Positions 27,073-37,507 are shown, numbered from the stretch's first letter. The stretch is 64,000 nt of DNA from Alteromonas gracilis (GCF_002993325.1 NZ_PVNO01000002.1:1-64000), one strand, 5' to 3'. The notes: generated by a model from the letters alone, not told the origin. A program made the numbers and translations.

Positions 27073-28212
27073 ATGCAAACATTCACTCCAGACGACCTCG
27101 AAGAAGATATTCTTGCTGACCTAATGGAGGAAATTAACGAACTCTATGAATCTAGTGAGCAAACTCTGATTGAGTTAGAGCTTCGTCCTGAAGACAACGA
27201 GTTGCAGCGCGCTTTGTTTCGCTCTATTCATACAATCAAAGGCGATTTGGGCTTAGTTAACTTCTCACCGATGATCCCGCTTTTGCAGCACGTGGAGGAC
27301 TTGCTAGATTATCTGCGTAAAGGGCAGGTGGCTTACACAAGCACAATGAGTGATTTGGTATTGCTGACCATGGACAGGGTTAAAGCGTTTGTCGAAAGCG
27401 TAATGGCCAATGGTAGTGCTGAGTACGATGACAACCTTCACAACCAGCTAGTTTTGGCAATAAGCCGTGTGACACCTGAAAATTCATCTGATCATGAGAA
27501 GCGTCTAACAGAAGCCGTACTATTACTAAATCCGGCTCTAGATAGAGTGGTTGATGATAACGAGCAATCCAATACTCAAAATAAACCGGTCACCCTTGCG
27601 GCAACGGGAATACCGAAAGACATTAGTAGCGAAAAAAAGCAGGATATTCTGTTTTTCCGAGATCTAATGCAGTCTATAGAGCGCCGTTCAGATTACTGGG
27701 CTGGGCGTGGTGATCGGGTCGCAAAACTTGCAATGTACATTAATGACGTGGCCGAAAATCCTATTGACGAGGATCAGCTTGCCGTTGCCAGTTACGTTCA
27801 CGATTTCGGTATGGCATTTATGCCTCTAAAGCTACTCCATAAAGGGGATGCTCTTAGCGATAACGAGTTTAATCTTATGCGCTCTCACGTATATAAGAGC
27901 GCGCGTTTGTTAGAGCATTTAGACCAGTGGGATATGGCGCGCAAAATTGTGATGCAGCATCACGAGCGTACTGATGGAACCGGTTATCCGCTCGGGCTTA
28001 AAGAAGACGATATTTGTGAAGGCGCAAAGTTACTCGCTATAGTGGATACCTATGACGCCATGACTCATCCCAGAGCTCACAATGAAGATAAGGTGTTATC
28101 AAAAAAAGAGGCGGTGATTGAAATTAACCGCAGCGCCAAAGGCCAGTTCAGCATGAAATGGGTGAGAATTTTCAACCAGGCAATGACGGCGCTTTTGACC
28201 AAAGGACATTAA
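27073..28212 (+). CDS. HPt-HD-GYP fusion protein
   Basis: A 379-residue cytosolic signalling protein. The N-terminal HPt domain (about 5-110) has the phosphorelay histidine H53 in SIHTIKGDLGLV. A variable linker (about 155-185) leads to an HD-GYP domain (about 190-375), the type that degrades cyclic di-GMP. H243-D244, the second-sphere H296-H297 and the DGTGYP signature (301-306) are present. The usual HDxGK box reads HDFGM, so the conserved lysine is methionine, and the later DRPYR-like box is altered. Activity is therefore uncertain. The HPt domain could receive phosphate from a hybrid kinase lacking one, such as that at 18021-20699; this pairing is speculation. Confidence 0.85.
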   Translation: MQTFTPDDLEEDILADLMEEINELYESSEQTLIELELRPEDNELQRALFRSIHTIKGDLGLVNFSPMIPLLQHVEDLLDYLRKGQVAYTSTMSDLVLLTMDRVKAFVESVMANGSAEYDDNLHNQLVLAISRVTPENSSDHEKRLTEAVLLLNPALDRVVDDNEQSNTQNKPVTLAATGIPKDISSEKKQDILFFRDLMQSIERRSDYWAGRGDRVAKLAMYINDVAENPIDEDQLAVASYVHDFGMAFMPLKLLHKGDALSDNEFNLMRSHVYKSARLLEHLDQWDMARKIVMQHHERTDGTGYPLGLKEDDICEGAKLLAIVDTYDAMTHPRAHNEDKVLSKKEAVIEINRSAKGQFSMKWVRIFNQAMTALLTKGH

Positions 28213-28290
28213 GAATCTGCAGTCTTTTTGGATAAGCTCTCAGTAGGAGGCTAAAAGCTATTCAAAATGATTGGCGAGCCAGACAAATAA

Positions 28291-28320
28291 AAATAGCAGG
28301 CCTGCGTCTGCTATTTTTTT
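28291..28320. terminator. Bidirectional terminator between the HD-GYP gene and glnG
   Basis: AAATAGCAG pairs with CTGCTATTT around an eight-base loop, with a T run on the plus strand and an A-rich lead that serves the minus strand. The flanking genes are convergent. Confidence 0.88.
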
Positions 28321-28346
28321 TAGGTATGCCTAACTCAACCAGATAA

Positions 28347-29756
28347 TTAGTTTACGCCGAGTTCTTTGAGCTTTCTTGTTAACGTGTTGCGCCCCCAACC
28401 TAAACGCTTAGCAGCATCTTGCTTATGGCCGTGTGTGTGATGCAGCGCTCGCTCAAGCATAACGCGCTCAAACGTCAGCATTGCGTCGTTAAGAATGTTG
28501 TGATGACCGTCACGAAGTTGCTTATCCGTCCAGCTAGCCAACAAGTCTGGCCATTCGCCCGATTCTGTACTCGGTTTCTCTATCGCGTTGTCGCTGTGGA
28601 TTTCTGGTGGTAAATCACTAGGCAGAACTTCTTGACCACTTGCCATCACGGTAAGCCATCGGCACACGTTTTCTAACTGCCTGACGTTACCAGGCCATGA
28701 TAGCTGGGACATGACGCGCTCAGCTTCTTTAGAAATACTCTTAGCTTCTACATCCAGTTCTTTCGCTGCACGACGTAAGAAGTGTCGCGTTAGCAGGGGA
28801 ATGTCTTCTCTGCGTTCACTAAGAGAGGGGAGGTGTACGCGAATTACGTTCAAGCGGTGGAACAAATCTTCCCTAAATTTTCCTTCAGCAACACGCTGTT
28901 CTAAATTTTGGTGGGTTGCTGCAATAATGCGTACGTCCACACTCACCGATTGATGACCGCCAACGCGATAAAACTGGCCGTCAGCAAGTACGCGCAACAG
29001 TCGAGTTTGCACATCTAAGGGCATGTCACCAATTTCATCTAAGAATAGCGTACCGCCGTCGGCTTGTTCAAAGCGACCTTGGCGAGCAGCTTGTGCACCG
29101 GTGAATGCACCTTTTTCATGACCGAATAATTCAGACTCTACAAGATCAGCGGGAATAGCAGCCATGTTCAGCGCAATAAAGGGTTTAGTTGCTCTAGGGC
29201 TGTGCCTGTGAAGCGCATGTGCAACCAGCTCTTTACCGGTGCCCGATTGTCCGTTAATGAGCACGCTGATTGAAGAGCGTGAGAGGCGGCCAATGGCGCG
29301 AAACACTTCCTGCATAGCAGGTGCTTCGCCGATGATCTCGGTCACCACATCTTCGGGCTGTGCTTTTGATACGTTTGATTGTTCCCTCGAGTGGGCAAGT
29401 GCCCGCTGGGTTAATGTAACCGCTTCGTCTATGTCGAAAGGTTTTGGTAAATATTCAAACGCACCCTTTTGATAAGCGTTTACAGCGCTATCAAGATCAG
29501 AATGCGCCGTCATGATTATAACGGGAAGCATAGGGTGCGAAGAATGCACTTCGTTCAATAAAGTCATGCCGTCCATTTGTGGCATTCTAATATCTGAAAT
29601 GATGACTTCAGGGGCTTGGCCGCTTTGAAGTTGAAGTAATAAATCTTCAGGGTTTTCAAAACTTAAACAGCTTATTTCAGCTGCCTGTAAGGCCTTTTGC
29701 AGCACCCAACGAATAGAACTGTCGTCATCGACAATCCACACAGACTCATTCGTCAT
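28347..29756 (-). CDS. glnG: Nitrogen regulation response regulator NtrC
   Basis: A 469-residue sigma-54 activator. The receiver (about 5-120) has the phospho-accepting aspartate in [13 protein letters not shown]. The AAA+ domain (about 140-375) has Walker A GQSGTGKE and the sigma-54-contacting GAFTGA loop. The Fis-type helix-turn-helix is at the C-terminus ([19 protein letters not shown]). It is phosphorylated by NtrB under nitrogen limitation and drives glnA from sigma-54 promoters. The start overlaps the glnL end by 11 bases. NtrC-like sites lie before glnA at 33383-33420. Confidence 0.96.
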   Translation of the reverse strand: MTNESVWIVDDDSSIRWVLQKALQAAEISCLSFENPEDLLLQLQSGQAPEVIISDIRMPQMDGMTLLNEVHSSHPMLPVIIMTAHSDLDSAVNAYQKGAFEYLPKPFDIDEAVTLTQRALAHSREQSNVSKAQPEDVVTEIIGEAPAMQEVFRAIGRLSRSSISVLINGQSGTGKELVAHALHRHSPRATKPFIALNMAAIPADLVESELFGHEKGAFTGAQAARQGRFEQADGGTLFLDEIGDMPLDVQTRLLRVLADGQFYRVGGHQSVSVDVRIIAATHQNLEQRVAEGKFREDLFHRLNVIRVHLPSLSERREDIPLLTRHFLRRAAKELDVEAKSISKEAERVMSQLSWPGNVRQLENVCRWLTVMASGQEVLPSDLPPEIHSDNAIEKPSTESGEWPDLLASWTDKQLRDGHHNILNDAMLTFERVMLERALHHTHGHKQDAAKRLGWGRNTLTRKLKELGVN

Positions 29757-30831
29757 CGTCTGTCTCCTTACGATCGATTGGTAGATAAATTACGAACTCA
29801 GTGTGACCAGGGTAGCTGTCTACATCTATTTTGCCGCCGTGGTGGTTGATTAGGGTCTGTGATATTGACAAACCCAGCCCAGAGCCATTCTGTTTACTTG
29901 TGACCATGGGGTAGAAAAGTGTGTCTTTAATTTCCGGCGGAATGCCCGGTCCGTTATCAATAATCTTTATTTTTGCCACTAGCGCATAACGTTTTGTTTG
30001 AATCGTCATCTGGCGCTCTATGCGTGTTACTAATTTTATTTCTGGATTAGGCGTTTCGCTTTCTGTTAGCGCCTGAACACTGTTGCGAACAATATTGAGC
30101 ACCGCTTGCTGGATCATATCCGGATCAAGCATCAGTGGCGGTATACTCGGATCATAATCGCGAACAATGGCAATAGGGCTATCTGAGTCAAATCGCATAA
30201 GGCTGCGGATTTTTTCAAGGGCCTGATGCACGTTACTTTCTTCGAATCGCGGCAGTGAATTGGGCCCTAGTAGACGGTCAACCAAGTTGCGAAGACGATC
30301 AGATTGCTCAATGATCATGCTGGTAAATTCTTTGTGCTCGTCGTTCAGCTCTTTTTCTAGAAGCTGTGCTGCGCCACGAATGCCGCCAAGTGGGTTCTTA
30401 ATTTCGTGAGCAAGGCCGCGCACTAGTTCTCGAGCAGCATAATGCTGTGCGTTTTGCAGTGTTTCTCGCGTTATGCGTTTTTGCTGATCAATTTTTTTAA
30501 CTTCAAATAGCAGGCGTGGGCCGTCTTCAAAGTGTAAATTCGTTACAGTCAAATCAGCAGATACGTAGCGGTTATCTCTAAACGCCAATTTAATTTCATT
30601 CTCGGTGAAATCTTCACCTTTCCTTATAGCGGCTTTAAGGCGGGTGGTCTCTATTGTGCCCGGCAAAAAGAAGTCTTGAAGTGGGTGTCCGATAAGTTGT
30701 TTCAACCCAGTTTCAAACAAAGCTTCACCCGCATGGTTGGCATAAACAATCGTAAGTTTATTGTCTACCATCACTAATGCGGTGTTTAAGCTATTGATTA
30801 GCTGTTGTGTTTCTAACTCGGTGGAATGCAT
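29746..30831 (-). CDS. glnL: Nitrogen regulation sensor kinase NtrB
   Basis: A 361-residue cytosolic histidine kinase without membrane helices. The PAS domain covers about 10-110. The dimerisation/phosphoacceptor domain carries HEIKNPLGGIRGAAQLLEKE. The ATPase domain has NIVRNSVQAL, DNGPGIP and GSGLGLS. Its activity is set by PII in the known pathway. The ATG at 30831 follows AAGGAG by 10 bases and is preferred to an in-frame ATG 24 bases upstream; the longer form is possible. It overlaps glnG. Confidence 0.95.
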   Translation of the reverse strand: MHSTELETQQLINSLNTALVMVDNKLTIVYANHAGEALFETGLKQLIGHPLQDFFLPGTIETTRLKAAIRKGEDFTENEIKLAFRDNRYVSADLTVTNLHFEDGPRLLFEVKKIDQQKRITRETLQNAQHYAARELVRGLAHEIKNPLGGIRGAAQLLEKELNDEHKEFTSMIIEQSDRLRNLVDRLLGPNSLPRFEESNVHQALEKIRSLMRFDSDSPIAIVRDYDPSIPPLMLDPDMIQQAVLNIVRNSVQALTESETPNPEIKLVTRIERQMTIQTKRYALVAKIKIIDNGPGIPPEIKDTLFYPMVTSKQNGSGLGLSISQTLINHHGGKIDVDSYPGHTEFVIYLPIDRKETDDDE

Positions 30832-30961
30832 CCGAGCTCGTCTCCTTTGCACCATATTTGTGCATTGTAGCTTGCAATGATGCGGTGCGCGAATAAAGAA
30901 CTCAGCAATAAATATTTACTGAACCTCTGTGGTGCGCTTGCATAACCATGGTTGCACGCTA

Positions 30962-31600
30962 TTAGTTATTAATTAACGCCGATGCCTGATGAAGGTAAAG
31001 GGTTTGAACTGGAGACGATGCAAGAGTCTTGCCCGTATTGTTAGTTAGTTCAACTTTGTAGGTGTGTGCCCCACGATGGATACCAGATAACTTAAAAACG
31101 CCGGAATTATTGCTAGCAATTGGGGCATCATCAAAAATTAACCGATAGATAGGTGCTTTAGGTGCACCAGTTTGAGTCGCTGAAATGGTAATTTCACCTA
31201 AATTATTTCGGATTGTCGCCTCAGGTGCTGGAGATTTGATTACCACGCGGTATTTCGGCTTTGGTGTATCGGGCTTAAGTGGTGGTGGCGGGGGAACTTT
31301 CGCAGCGGTAACTACGTTCTGTGTTTTTCCATCAAACGCTAATGGCTCTGCATTTTTTTGCGGCTTATCGGTGTAAGTAACAGATCCATCTTTTCCAACT
31401 ACTTTATAGATTGTTGTAGAGGAAGAGGTTCCAGCGACGGGTGCATTGACGCCTTCAGCTTCGTCGTTCATTTGTGCATCTTGCTGCGTACTTTTTTGTT
31501 CATTATCTTGACTTAGCGCAGTGGCCTGTAAAGGAAGCAGCCCATAGCTAGCCAGCGTCAGCAGTGATAGTAAGCAGATATTTCGCGTCATGTTTTGCAC
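30962..31600 (-). CDS. DUF4124 domain exported protein
   Basis: A 212-residue protein with a signal peptide (about 1-28). The DUF4124 domain (about 62-95) shows IYKVVGKDGSVTYTDKP. A proline-rich spacer (KVPPPPPLKPDTPKPKYRVV) leads to a C-terminal beta-sandwich-like segment. Function is unknown. The start is GTG at 31600 with AGGT upstream; an ATG three codons later is an alternative. The gene sits between glnA and glnL. In related marine genera, as I recall, a DUF4124 gene occupies the same place, but no nitrogen role can be shown from sequence. Confidence 0.8.
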   Translation of the reverse strand: MQNMTRNICLLSLLTLASYGLLPLQATALSQDNEQKSTQQDAQMNDEAEGVNAPVAGTSSSTTIYKVVGKDGSVTYTDKPQKNAEPLAFDGKTQNVVTAAKVPPPPPLKPDTPKPKYRVVIKSPAPEATIRNNLGEITISATQTGAPKAPIYRLIFDDAPIASNNSGVFKLSGIHRGAHTYKVELTNNTGKTLASSPVQTLYLHQASALINN

Positions 31601-31777
31601 GTGTTGTTACCTAATCAATGTATTGTAGGGCTGCCAATTTATTACCTTTGGCCGAGCACTTAATTGGTCTGGCTAGATTTGACTAAAACTGGCGCACAGT
31701 AAATTCCGCTAAAAAGGGGACTCTATTGGTATTCTTTAACGAATTTATATAACCATAGTAGATAATTAGCGCGCATA

Positions 31778-31801
31778 AAAAAAGCCCGCAAAGCGGGCTT
31801 T
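31778..31801 (-). terminator. Rho-independent terminator of glnA
   Basis: A 9-bp stem, AAAGCCCGC with GCGGGCTTT, has a three-base loop and is followed by a seven-base T run on the minus strand. It separates glnA from the DUF4124-glnL-glnG genes. Confidence 0.92.
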
Positions 31802-31826
31802 AGTATATATCGCTATACAGGTGTTA

Positions 31827-33236
31827 TTACACGCTGTAGTACATGTCAAACTCAACAGGGTGAGTTGTCATGTTAAGTTTGGTTACTTCTTCAGACTTAA
31901 GGTCGATGTATGCATCGATCATGTCGTCTGTCATAACGCCACCGGCTTTAAGGAAGTCACGGTCGTTATCAAGCGCTTCAAGCGCCATTTCTAGCGAGCT
32001 TGCAACTGTTGGGATTTCCGCTGCTTCTTCTGCAGGTAGGTCATACAAATCTTTATCCATTGCATCGCCAGGGTGGATCTTGTTCTTAATTCCGTCAAGA
32101 CCAGCCATTAGCATTGCAGTGAACGCTAGGTATGGGTTAGCTGTTGGGTCAGGGAAGCGAACTTCGATACGACGCGCTTTATCACTAGTTACGTGTGGGA
32201 TACGAATAGACGCTGAGCGGTTACGTGCTGAGTAAGCAAGCATTACCGGCGCTTCGAAGCCAGGAACTAGACGCTTGTATGAGTTAGTCGATGCGTTTGC
32301 AAATGCGTTGATTGCACGCGCGTGCTTAATGATACCGCCAATGTAGTAAAGTGCTTCTTCAGAAAGACCAGCGTACTTGTCACCCGCGAAGATGTTCACG
32401 CCATCTTTAGAGATAGACTGGTGGCAGTGCATACCAGAACCGTTATCGCCAACAAGTGGCTTAGGCATAAAGGTAGCAGTTTGGCCGTATGCATGTGCAA
32501 CGTTGTGAACTACATACTTGTAAACTTGAATTTCATCAGCTTTCTTAACTAGCGTGTTGAATTGGCATGCAATTTCGTTTTGGCCAGCTGTTGCTACTTC
32601 GTGGTGGTGCGCTTCAATTACAAGGCCCATTTCTTCCATTACTAAGCACATTGCTGCACGGATGTCGTGGGCAGAATCTACTGGTGGTACTGGGAAGTAA
32701 CCGCCTTTAACACCTGGGCGGTGCGCCATGTTGCCGCCTTCGAATTCTTCACCTGAATTCCATTTGGCTTCTGCAGAATCGATCTTATAGAAAGAACCCG
32801 CCATATCTGTGTGGAAGCGAACGTCGTCGAAAAGGAAAAATTCTGGCTCAGGACCGAAGAATACTGTGTCACCAATGCCTGTTGACTTTAGGTACTCTTC
32901 CGCGCGACGAGCAACTGAACGAGGATCGCGCTCATAACCTTCCATAGTAGAAGGCTCAACGATGTCACAACGAATGTTTACTTGTGTTTCTTCAGCAAAC
33001 GGGTCTACAACACAGCTGTCCGCATCTGGAAGAAGAACCATGTCTGATTCATTGATGCCTTTCCAGCCAGCGATTGAAGAACCGTCGAACATTTTACCTT
33101 CTTCGAAAAACTCTTCATCAACTAGGCCCGCAGGGATAGATACGTGTTGTTCTTTACCTTTTGTATCGGTAAAACGTAAATCTACAAACTTCGCTTCACT
33201 TTCTTTAATAAGCTCTAATGCCTTATCAATCGACAT
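31827..33236 (-). CDS. glnA: Glutamine synthetase type I
   Basis: A 469-residue GSI enzyme that makes glutamine from glutamate, ammonia and ATP as a dodecamer. Signatures include [30 protein letters not shown] and the KDLYDLP loop, whose tyrosine is the adenylylation site of the GSI-beta subgroup, so control by GlnE is expected. The ATG at 33236 with GGAGG upstream matches the family start; a longer in-frame opening to 33365 would run through the leader and towards the sigma-54 promoter. A sigma-54 promoter and two NtrC-like sites lie upstream. Confidence 0.97.
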   Translation of the reverse strand: MSIDKALELIKESEAKFVDLRFTDTKGKEQHVSIPAGLVDEEFFEEGKMFDGSSIAGWKGINESDMVLLPDADSCVVDPFAEETQVNIRCDIVEPSTMEGYERDPRSVARRAEEYLKSTGIGDTVFFGPEPEFFLFDDVRFHTDMAGSFYKIDSAEAKWNSGEEFEGGNMAHRPGVKGGYFPVPPVDSAHDIRAAMCLVMEEMGLVIEAHHHEVATAGQNEIACQFNTLVKKADEIQVYKYVVHNVAHAYGQTATFMPKPLVGDNGSGMHCHQSISKDGVNIFAGDKYAGLSEEALYYIGGIIKHARAINAFANASTNSYKRLVPGFEAPVMLAYSARNRSASIRIPHVTSDKARRIEVRFPDPTANPYLAFTAMLMAGLDGIKNKIHPGDAMDKDLYDLPAEEAAEIPTVASSLEMALEALDNDRDFLKAGGVMTDDMIDAYIDLKSEEVTKLNMTTHPVEFDMYYSV

Positions 33237-33303
33237 CGTGTCCTCCAGGTTTAATGTAAAAAATGCGGGATGATCAGCTTCACCCCAACAGTGAAAAAAG
33301 TGA

Positions 33304-33320
33304 AAGCGATTATCATGCCA
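33304..33320 (-). promoter_or_regulatory. Sigma-54 promoter of glnA
   Basis: On the minus strand TGGCATGATAATCGCTT fits the -24/-12 consensus: GG and GC are separated by exactly 10 bases, and flanking bases agree (TGGCA, and T-GCT on the -12 side). It is about 70 bases before the glnA ATG. Confidence 0.8.
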
Positions 33321-33382
33321 TCTATATGCATGCCGATTTCTGTGGCATAGCGGGGCACCCATCACTTCCTTTTAAGTTGAAA

Positions 33383-33399
33383 TGCACCATAACTGTGCG
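33383..33399. promoter_or_regulatory. NtrC-like binding site, proximal
   Basis: TGCACC-N5-TGTGCG resembles the palindromic NtrC consensus (TGCACC-N5-GGTGCA), with a perfect left half and four of six bases on the right. It is about 95 bases upstream of the predicted sigma-54 start, a normal enhancer distance. Confidence 0.65.
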
Positions 33400-33403
33400 C
33401 TCT

Positions 33404-33420
33404 TGCACGATTGTGGTGAT
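33404..33420. promoter_or_regulatory. NtrC-like binding site, distal
   Basis: TGCACG-N5-GGTGAT, with five of six and four of six agreements to the NtrC half-sites. It is 21 bases centre-to-centre from the other site, two helical turns, so two dimers would lie on the same face. Confidence 0.6.
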
Positions 33421-33692
33421 TCGCTCTTTTTTTACGATAATCAGCCTAGAATACTTTGCAGCATATGGCTACCTAATATGTTCAATACGGTGCAACATAA
33501 GTGTTCAATAGTTGAACAAGTGATTGAAAATCAATAAAACGTGTCCACATCAAAAAAAAGATGCGCAAATGCCGTGGTTTTTCTGTACAATCCGCGCAAA
33601 TTTTCTATCTGCATTTTTTTGCAACAAATCTAACGCATACTCCTTTCCACTGAATTGCAGTAGTCGTTGATTTACACAGGCTCTATATAAGC

Positions 33693-35525
33693 ATGAATAC
33701 CACTGATATAAATAAGTTGCGTAACATCGCAATCATCGCCCACGTTGACCACGGTAAAACGACCCTGGTAGACAAACTGTTACAGCAGTCTGGCACCCTT
33801 GAATCTCGAGGCGAGCAAGAAGAGCGCGTAATGGACTCGAACGACATCGAGAAAGAACGTGGCATTACCATCCTAGCTAAGAATACAGCGATTAACTGGA
33901 ACGACTACCGTATCAATATCGTCGATACTCCAGGACACGCTGACTTTGGTGGTGAAGTAGAGCGCGTAATGTCAATGGCCGACTCTGTACTTCTACTTGT
34001 AGATGCACAGGAAGGTCCAATGCCGCAAACGCGTTTTGTAACGCAAAAAGCATTTGCTCAAGGCCTTAAGCCAATTGTTGTTATCAATAAGATCGACAAG
34101 CCAGGTGCTCGCCCTGATTGGGTAATGGACCAAGTTTTCGATTTGTTCGACAACCTAGGTGCTACTGACGAACAATTAGATTTCCAAGTTGTTTATGCGT
34201 CAGCACTTAACGGTTGGGCATCATTGGACTCAGACACTAAAGAAGACGATATGACGGCGTTGTTCCAAACTATCGTTGACCAAGTATCTCCTCCTGATGC
34301 GGACATCGACGGCGCATTCCAAATGCAGATCTCTCAGCTTGATTACAACTCTTACGTAGGTGTAATTGGTGTTGGTCGCGTTAAGCGCGGTTCTGTGAAG
34401 CCTAATCAACAAGTAACTATCGTTACTGCTGATGGCCAAAAGCGCAACGGAAAAGTTGGTCTAGTTTATGGCTACCTTGGTCTTGCTCGTCATGAAGTTA
34501 GTTCAGCTCACGCGGGTGATATCATTGCAATTTCTGGTCTTGGCGAACTGAAGATCTCTGACACCATCTGTGACGTTAACACGGTAGAAGCGCTTCCTCC
34601 GCTTACCGTTGACGAGCCTACGGTAACCATGACTTTCCAAGTAAACACGTCGCCGTTTGCTGGTAAAGAAGGTAAATATGTAACGTCACGTAATATTCTT
34701 GAGCGTCTTACAGACGAGCTAGTACATAACGTAGCGCTTCGTGTAGAAGAGACGCAAGATCCGGATAAATTCCGCGTATCAGGTCGTGGTGAGCTTCACC
34801 TAGGTATACTTATCGAGAACATGCGTCGTGAAGGTTACGAGCTTGCAGTATCACGTCCAGAAGTAATTCTGAAAGAAGTTGACGGTGAAACACAAGAGCC
34901 ATACGAAACGTTGACCATCGACTGTGAAGAACAGCATCAAGGTTCTATTATGGAACAGCTTGGTCTGCGTAAAGCTGAAATGACAGACATGTCACCAGAT
35001 GGTAAAGGGCGCGTACGTATCGACTTCGTTATTCCAAGCCGTGGCTTAATTGGTTTCCAAACTGAATTTATGACGATGACGTCAGGTTCTGGCTTGCTTT
35101 ACCACACGTTCGATCACTACGGTCCTTATAAGGGCGGTATTATTGGTAAGCGTAAAAACGGTGTGCTTATTGCCAATGCTAACGGTAAGGCGCTAACTAA
35201 CGCCTTGTTTAACCTTCAAGAGCGTGGTCGCCTATTTATCGGACACGGTGTAGAAGTGTATGAAGGTATGGTTATTGGTATTCACAGCCGTGACAATGAC
35301 CTTACTGTAAACGCGCTTAAAGGTAAGCAGCTTACTAACGTTCGTGCATCAGGTACTGATGAAGCGCAGACACTCGTTCCACCAATTAAGATGTCTCTTG
35401 AGCAAGCGCTTGAGTTTATTGATGATGACGAACTCGTTGAAGTAACGCCTGAGTCTATCCGTATTCGTAAGAAGCTTCTTACTGAAAACGAGCGTAAGCG
35501 TGCATCACGCGCGCCTAAGTCTTAA
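33693..35525 (+). CDS. typA: Ribosome-associated GTPase TypA/BipA
   Basis: A 610-residue translational GTPase related to EF-G, linked to 50S assembly and stress or cold growth. GTPase motifs are intact: AHVDHGKTT (G1), ERGITI (G2), [12 protein letters not shown] (G3) and NKIDKPGA (G4). Domain II, the EF-G-like domains III and V, and the BipA-specific C-terminal domain (from about 480) follow in the normal order. Length matches the family. The gene is monocistronic with a clear terminator and is divergent from glnA. Confidence 0.96.
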   Translation: MNTTDINKLRNIAIIAHVDHGKTTLVDKLLQQSGTLESRGEQEERVMDSNDIEKERGITILAKNTAINWNDYRINIVDTPGHADFGGEVERVMSMADSVLLLVDAQEGPMPQTRFVTQKAFAQGLKPIVVINKIDKPGARPDWVMDQVFDLFDNLGATDEQLDFQVVYASALNGWASLDSDTKEDDMTALFQTIVDQVSPPDADIDGAFQMQISQLDYNSYVGVIGVGRVKRGSVKPNQQVTIVTADGQKRNGKVGLVYGYLGLARHEVSSAHAGDIIAISGLGELKISDTICDVNTVEALPPLTVDEPTVTMTFQVNTSPFAGKEGKYVTSRNILERLTDELVHNVALRVEETQDPDKFRVSGRGELHLGILIENMRREGYELAVSRPEVILKEVDGETQEPYETLTIDCEEQHQGSIMEQLGLRKAEMTDMSPDGKGRVRIDFVIPSRGLIGFQTEFMTMTSGSGLLYHTFDHYGPYKGGIIGKRKNGVLIANANGKALTNALFNLQERGRLFIGHGVEVYEGMVIGIHSRDNDLTVNALKGKQLTNVRASGTDEAQTLVPPIKMSLEQALEFIDDDELVEVTPESIRIRKKLLTENERKRASRAPKS

Positions 35526-35551
35526 TACCTTCTAAGACTTAAACAACTTTT

Positions 35552-35581
35552 AAAATGCCAGCTTTTTGCTGGCATTTTTTA
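35552..35581 (+). terminator. Rho-independent terminator of typA
   Basis: A 10-bp stem, AAATGCCAGC with GCTGGCATTT, has a five-T loop and ends in a T run. Confidence 0.93.
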
Positions 35582-35729
35582 TTCTGCGTAAAGCGGCCAA
35601 AATTTCGACCAATGGGTAGTGGTCAAAGATAATTTACTCACCTATGCTTAGACTAATTGGGTTAGGGGCTAAAAAAGGCCTTAAACTGGCATAAATTATC
35701 ACTACTTACCGATTTTTAAGGGGATCGTA

Positions 35730-36107
35730 TTGTTTTCTGTAGCCGTAGTCGAAGACGACCCTATCACGCTTGATATGATAACCGATGCGCTGGAAACGCA
35801 GTTAGACGCAACCGTTTATTCGTTTACACGCAGCAAATTTGCTAGAGACTTTTTGTTACAGCAAACTTCTGACTCGTTAAATTTAATTATTAGCGATCAA
35901 GTTATGCCGGATTACGATGGTTTAAGCTTGTTGAAAACCTGCCATTCTTCTGGTCTCAACGTTCCATTTTTACTAATTACCGCAGACCCAAATAAAGAAC
36001 TGGTTATTGAGGCTCGTAAGCTTCAGGTCACGGGTTTCTTAGCTAAACCACTTGATATGACGGAATTAATTCAAAAGACCCAAGAAGTAGCTGTACACAA
36101 AAGATAA
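35730..36107 (+). CDS. Single-domain response regulator
   Basis: A 125-residue receiver domain with no output domain. The acidic pair VEDDP opens the fold. The phospho-accepting aspartate lies in LIISDQVMPDYDG, the conserved threonine in LLITAD and the lysine in FLAKPLD. No ATG is available near the start; a TTG at 35730 follows AAGGGGA at good spacing. No kinase gene is adjacent. Such proteins act as phosphate relays or bind a target protein directly; the partner is unknown. Confidence 0.85.
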   Translation: MFSVAVVEDDPITLDMITDALETQLDATVYSFTRSKFARDFLLQQTSDSLNLIISDQVMPDYDGLSLLKTCHSSGLNVPFLLITADPNKELVIEARKLQVTGFLAKPLDMTELIQKTQEVAVHKR

Positions 36108-36248
36108 TGGCATTAAGTGATGTTATTTATCTCTATTTAAGTACATTTAGATCTAGCGAAATAGCGTTAAATCACGATATTCACCCTAGTTTATAACGTA
36201 GGAAACTTCTACACTGTTGCCACAAGTTTTTATGCAACAGGATGTAAT

Positions 36249-37424
36249 GTGAGCACGTTATTCGATAATACCCCCCCTCGAAAAGACACTTTCTCGTTTA
36301 AATGGCAAAAGTACAAAGGAAAAGACATCATTCCTGCGTGGGTTGCCGATACCGAGTTCCGTTGTGCTCAGCCAATACTCAATGCTATTTCAGGTTATGT
36401 AGAACATGGTAATTTGGGATACATTCTTCCGGCACACCATGAAGGTGCAATTCAAGCGGTAGTTAGATGGCTTAAAGATAAGCACAATTGGAACATTAAG
36501 CCAGAGTGGTTAGTGTGGACTCCTGGCGTGGTACCAGCGTTTAACGTTGCCTGTAAAGCTTATTGTGAGCCCGGCGATAAAGTGCTTATTCAAACCCCGA
36601 ATTACCCGCCTTTGTTAGCTGCACCTAAGCTCAATGGCTTAGAGCGGGTTGATATCGGTACGGTAGTTCAACATGCTAATGGTGACAGCGCCGATACGAT
36701 TAATGAGGTAGAAGGCACGCGCTATACATTAGATTTTGATGCACTAGAAAAAGAGGCTGCAGATCCTCGATGCAAACTGTTTATTCTATGTAACCCAATG
36801 AATCCTGTGGGCTCGGTATTGTCTAAAGACGAGTTAGATCGTATTGCCGATATTTGTAACGCAAACAATGTAACTCTCTGTTCCGATGAGATTCACTGCG
36901 ACCTCATTTTAGAAGAGGGAAAAACGCATATTCCTGCAGGGCGTGAAGCAAACCTTGCGGAAAATAGCGTTACCCTAATGGCCGCGAGCAAGACCTTCAA
37001 TATAGCGGGCTTAGGTACCTCATTTGCTATTATTCCCAACCGCCAACTGCGTCAGGCATTTACTAATGCAGCAGCAGGTATTGTGCCTTGGGTTACCGTA
37101 TTGGGGCTGGCAGCAACTGAAGCGGCTTTTACCCAGTGTGACGATTGGCACCAACAGCAACTTATTTACTTGCGTGAAAACAGAGACATGGTCTTCAATA
37201 CCATTAACAGCATAGATGGGCTGCGTATGCTAAAAGCCGACGCCACCTTCCTTGCTTGGGTGGATGCAAGTGGCCTTGGCGTTGAAAATGTTCAGCAGTG
37301 GGCAGAGGAAAAAGGCGTGGGCCCATCGCCTGGCATCGATTTTCATAAAGCGGATCATTTTCGAATTAATTTCGGCTGCAGCAAGGGGATGCTCCAAGAC
37401 ATTCTCCAACGCCTAGCCAGCTAA
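36249..37424 (+). CDS. PatB/MalY-type PLP-dependent C-S lyase
   Basis: A 391-residue fold type I PLP enzyme of the MalY/PatB group, which cleaves C-S bonds such as that of cystathionine and can act as an aminotransferase. The visible marks are WVADTEFRCAQPI near the N-terminus, LCNPMNPVG, the SDEIHCDLI cofactor aspartate block, and the PLP lysine in AASKTFNIAGLG. The start is GTG at 36249. The gene stands alone and ends at a strong terminator. Exact substrate is uncertain; E. coli MalY also represses MalT by binding, which cannot be judged here. Confidence 0.88.
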   Translation: MSTLFDNTPPRKDTFSFKWQKYKGKDIIPAWVADTEFRCAQPILNAISGYVEHGNLGYILPAHHEGAIQAVVRWLKDKHNWNIKPEWLVWTPGVVPAFNVACKAYCEPGDKVLIQTPNYPPLLAAPKLNGLERVDIGTVVQHANGDSADTINEVEGTRYTLDFDALEKEAADPRCKLFILCNPMNPVGSVLSKDELDRIADICNANNVTLCSDEIHCDLILEEGKTHIPAGREANLAENSVTLMAASKTFNIAGLGTSFAIIPNRQLRQAFTNAAAGIVPWVTVLGLAATEAAFTQCDDWHQQQLIYLRENRDMVFNTINSIDGLRMLKADATFLAWVDASGLGVENVQQWAEEKGVGPSPGIDFHKADHFRINFGCSKGMLQDILQRLAS

Positions 37425-37482
37425 AATCGGGGGCAGAGTGCTTTTCAGCCCAAAGCTGAAAGCTTTAACTTCTTTTGACGTT

Positions 37483-37507
37483 AAAAAGGGCCAAAGCGGC
37501 CCTTTTT
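37483..37507 (+). terminator. Rho-independent terminator of the C-S lyase gene
   Basis: A 10-bp stem (AAAAAGGGCC with GGCCCTTTTT) with a five-base loop, ending in a T run. Confidence 0.92.

Larger units (their letters stand above)
33237..33692. other. Divergent control region between glnA and typA
   Basis: A 456-base gap without a credible gene. The glnA side holds a sigma-54 promoter (33304-33320) and two NtrC-like sites. The typA side (33540-33692) is AT-rich and must carry the typA promoter; a single clear -10/-35 pair was not chosen by eye. Short open frames here overlap the regulatory sites and look like chance. Confidence 0.7.

Noticed and set aside
33263-33511. An 82-codon plus-strand frame upstream of glnA
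   Set aside because: It lies across the sigma-54 promoter and NtrC-like sites, and its translation looks non-coding.
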